Shown here: piece after piece, positions 63,061-64,000 of the stretch | Layout: each line of letters starts with the position of its first letter | Numbering within the stretch: position 1 is the first letter of the stretch | Assembly (NCBI GenBank): GCA_017893485.1 | Contig: CM030366.1 | Location: forward strand, 75,521,227-75,585,226 | Direction: 5' to 3' | Source: Hemerocallis citrina | Taxonomy: Eukaryota > Streptophyta > Magnoliopsida > Asparagales > Asphodelaceae | DNA: 64,000 nt | Made by a program: the position numbers and the translations under genes | Notes under the pieces: model-generated | What the model saw: the letters and a program-made list of their open reading frames with translations, nothing else | Databases searched by the model: none | What the model was told of the DNA's origin: nothing

Positions 63061-63345
63061 TGTTTTTGGAAAAGGTTATCGGTTCAAGTGATACGGCATA
63101 GGGCGCGCCGACAGTTTCCGTAACAAGAAGATGGTTCACCGAGAAGGTGTACTGAGTAAGGTGACTATATATTAAGTATTTGTTGTAAAGAATAGATAAT
63201 TTGTTGGATTAGTTCCATGTGATCTCATATAATTATCATGTAATCTTGTAATGGGCTCTAGAGGTGGCCCCCGTAGGCTCTAGAGGTGGCCCCCGTCACC
63301 ATGACGTGGCACTTAGTTTTACGTGGCACTTAGTTCCATTTAACA
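63061..63345 (+). other. Non-coding tail with short direct duplications
   Basis: GGCTCTAGAGGTGGCCCCCG occurs twice in a row (63253-63296 region), then ACGTGGCACTTAGTT occurs twice (near 63304 and 63321). Nothing else recognised. Confidence 0.6.
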
Positions 63346-64000
63346 TACAACTTTGGGAAACACGGGCCCCCTTCCGAGTACACTTATCTATATTGTCCAC
63401 TACTATGGTCTTTCCCTTAAACCCCGGCTTGTTACTTTTATTAATTTTTTATCAAGCAAGCATGCAAGTGTGTGAAACAAGGTACGAGAAGGTGGTGGGA
63501 ACAAGTGTCAAAACAGCGAATTTCATGGCTCAAGTGTTCAGGCAAAATTTGTGAATTTGTATTTATACATGTGAAATAGTGATGAAATAATGTTAATTAA
63601 TTCTAGGAAAAATTCGGGATGCCCTATCAGGTGTCCAGCAACTACATATAAAATTTCAAGTCCAACGCTTGCTGTTTACATAGTTAAACTAATTTTCAAA
63701 GTAAAGGTGTGCAGCAGTTTTGCGAATCTGCGTCTACCGACATAGCTGCAGTAAAACTGCAATAACTCCTAGACCGTAACTCCAATTCAAAAATTTTGGA
63801 AGCTATCGACATCTAGACATCTAGAGCTACATTTATTATTCAGGGCTCGGGTTCAGATTCTAATGTTAAATGGGTCGAAACAGCAAAAGAAGATTCAGGA
63901 CAGCAACATGTGAGAATAACTTACTAGTATAGATTACATGGAAATTTGTTATTAGGCGTCTAAGTTATTGTGTGATTTAAATACATGATATTGGTTATCA
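63346..64000 (-). repeat. LTR fragment related to AC and B, runs off the window
   Basis: It starts abruptly with GGGAAACACGGGCCCCCTTC, identical to the block at 29256 in B, followed by CTTTCCCTTAAACCCCGGCT. Beyond about 63460 similarity is weak. Orientation as AC and B. No gene. Confidence 0.65.

Larger units (their letters stand above)
58115..63345 (+). mobile_element. Del/Tekay-like gypsy element, 5' LTR and deleted body
   Basis: A full 4.2-kb LTR (58115-62314), an initiator-Met primer site (62318-62329), about 0.5 kb of leader, then directly a decayed pol fragment (62840-63060) and a non-coding tail. Gag and most of pol are missing. The right end is lost at a junction with an AC/B-type LTR near 63345. 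No 3' LTR is visible. Confidence 0.75.

Overview
This is a flowering-plant nuclear DNA window made almost entirely of nested LTR retrotransposons. No host gene, rRNA or tRNA gene, or CRISPR array is visible. The lineages (Tat-type Ty3/gypsy with two RNase H domains, a Sirevirus-like Ty1/copia, Del/Tekay-like gypsy LTRs of 3.6-4.9 kb) point to a large, repeat-rich angiosperm genome. I cannot name the species.

The layout is a set of insertions inside insertions, each closed by a perfect 5-bp target-site duplication (TSD). The base layer is a Tat-like element E0 on the + strand: a gag tail at 1-309, a tandem-repeat 3' region at 480-1247 and 48155-50400, and its 3' LTR near 50407-50930. A Del-like solo LTR on the - strand (AC, 1248-48154, TSD GTGGC) landed in the E0 repeat array. 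Two elements then entered AC. One is Tat1 (1920-26654, - strand, TSD GGTAT), itself split by a 9.9-kb copia element (13141-22996, - strand, TSD GAAGG). The other is solo LTR B (28076-46383, - strand, TSD AATAA), split by solo LTR D (31072-45721, + strand, TSD GGAGG), which is split by the youngest element, Tat2 (33202-42961, + strand, TSD ATATT). LTR divergence read by eye (Tat2 6 of 798; copia about 20 of 1390; Tat1 about 17 of 590) agrees with this order. To the right lie a truncated D-like LTR (50930-53486), a broken Tat antisense gene (53487-54654), the 5' part of another long LTR (54655-58114), a complete 4.2-kb Del-like 5' LTR with primer-binding site and a deleted body (58115-about 63340), and an LTR fragment related to AC and B (about 63350-64000).

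Tat1 keeps gag, protease, RT, two RNase H domains and integrase, but with frameshifts, nonsense codons and the copia insertion. Tat2 has one intact gag-protease ORF and no RT or integrase, so it would depend on enzymes from a relative. Both, and the fragment at 53487-54654, carry an extra gene on the strand opposite gag. It encodes a Transposase_28-like domain followed by coiled-coil and acidic segments, with its own TATA box and introns. The copia element carries gag, pol and a further frameshifted ORF in the env-like position.

The strongest unexplained signal is the palindrome CAGTCGACTG. It recurs dozens of times in the copia element (LTRs, UTRs and coding linkers), nearly always as pairs 20-22 bp apart. 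The same pairs occur in the unrelated gypsy LTR D as four units 81 bp apart.
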